Assembly (NCBI GenBank): GCA_028679775.1
Contig: JAJRAX010000184.1
Location: forward strand, 1-15,063
Source of the DNA: Methanothrix sp.
GTDB lineage: Archaea > Halobacteriota > Methanosarcinia > Methanotrichales > Methanotrichaceae
Reading direction: 5' to 3'
Length of the DNA stretch: 15,063 bases
The notes beneath the pieces were generated by a model. That model did no database searches. It had not been told where the DNA came from and saw only the letters and a program-made list of their open reading frames with translations. A program made the translations under genes and the position numbers. Positions 14,900 to 15,063 of the stretch are shown here, one piece after another; position 1 is the stretch's first letter, and the number at the start of each line of letters is the position of its first letter.

Positions 14900-15063
14900 T
14901 CACTCCTTATCCTTGAGGTGGAAAGGGACCGCCTTATTATCCACCTCGCCGAATTTTCCTAACATATCGACCTTTATCTTGTATTCACCAGGCGTCCAGA
15001 AGCTTGTCTCCCATCTGGCAGAGAATACGCCGTTTCCGTCGAAATCGTCCATCGGTATCTCCA
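14900..15063 (-). CDS. C-terminal end of a probable exported beta-sandwich protein (partial)
   Basis: Only the last 53 residues are inside the window; the start lies beyond 15063. The frame reads from 15061 to a TGA at 14900-14902. The piece contains DDFDGNGVFSARW, TSFWTPGEYKIKVDMLGKFG and NKAVPFHLKDKE. Alternating hydrophobic strands, GEYKIKV and the acidic DFDGNG loop are typical of Ig-like or PKD-like domains in archaeal surface proteins. I do not recognise the family. It ends seven bases before the aldolase gene, and its stop overlaps that gene's ribosome site, so the two are probably translated from one message. Confidence 0.65.
   Translation of the reverse strand, partial: EIPMDDFDGNGVFSARWETSFWTPGEYKIKVDMLGKFGEVDNKAVPFHLKDKE

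Overview
The window is a stretch of archaeal chromosome, most likely from a methanogen of the order Methanosarcinales. I infer a Methanothrix/Methanosaeta-like organism, but no 16S or methanogenesis marker is present to prove it. The signs are transcription factor E, a Trm1 tRNA methyltransferase, a DUF2551 protein, an archaeal-only HTH regulator, a THEP1 NTPase, TraB and site-2 protease membrane proteins, a NosD-like exported beta-helix protein, AT-rich TATA boxes upstream of genes, purine-rich Shine-Dalgarno sites and frequent TTG starts.

Region 1 (1-2730) holds an AIR-synthase/HypE-related protein, a small archaeal HTH regulator with a clear promoter and T-run terminator, and tfe. A 337-base AT-rich gap before tfe holds two mutually exclusive hairpins. 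Region 2 (2723-4770) holds two minus-strand small regulators, a winged-helix protein and a DUF2551 protein. They look like a former two-gene operon now separated by an intact TnpB-only IS200/IS605 (IS1341-type) element on the opposite strand, with a candidate omega-RNA at its right end. Region 3 (4881-7010) holds a TPR protein, then a minus-strand operon DUF167 - small Toprim protein - THEP1 NTPase. Region 4 (7033-10944) holds plus-strand, tightly spaced purH (AICAR formyltransferase with a shrunken IMP-cyclohydrolase domain), a NosD-like exported protein and trm1. Region 5 (10945-11524) holds a promoter, a long leader with two strong hairpins, and a small membrane protein. Region 6 (11547-14140, minus) holds a site-2 protease with CBS domains followed by a TraB-family membrane protein, and then a leftover TPR repeat in the same frame as traB. 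Region 7 (14164-15063) holds a 59-base inverted-repeat unit next to a strong minus-strand promoter, a class II aldolase, and the C-terminus of what is probably an exported beta-sandwich protein.

Most genes are ordinary housekeeping genes. The points that deserve attention are in the non-coding parts: the structured leader at about 10985-11143, the TSS-aligned inverted repeat at 14164-14222, the switch-like hairpin pairs before tfe and at the tnpB right end, and the operon split by the TnpB element. I saw no CRISPR array, tRNA, rRNA or defence island. Nothing here is strong enough to call a new multi-gene system.
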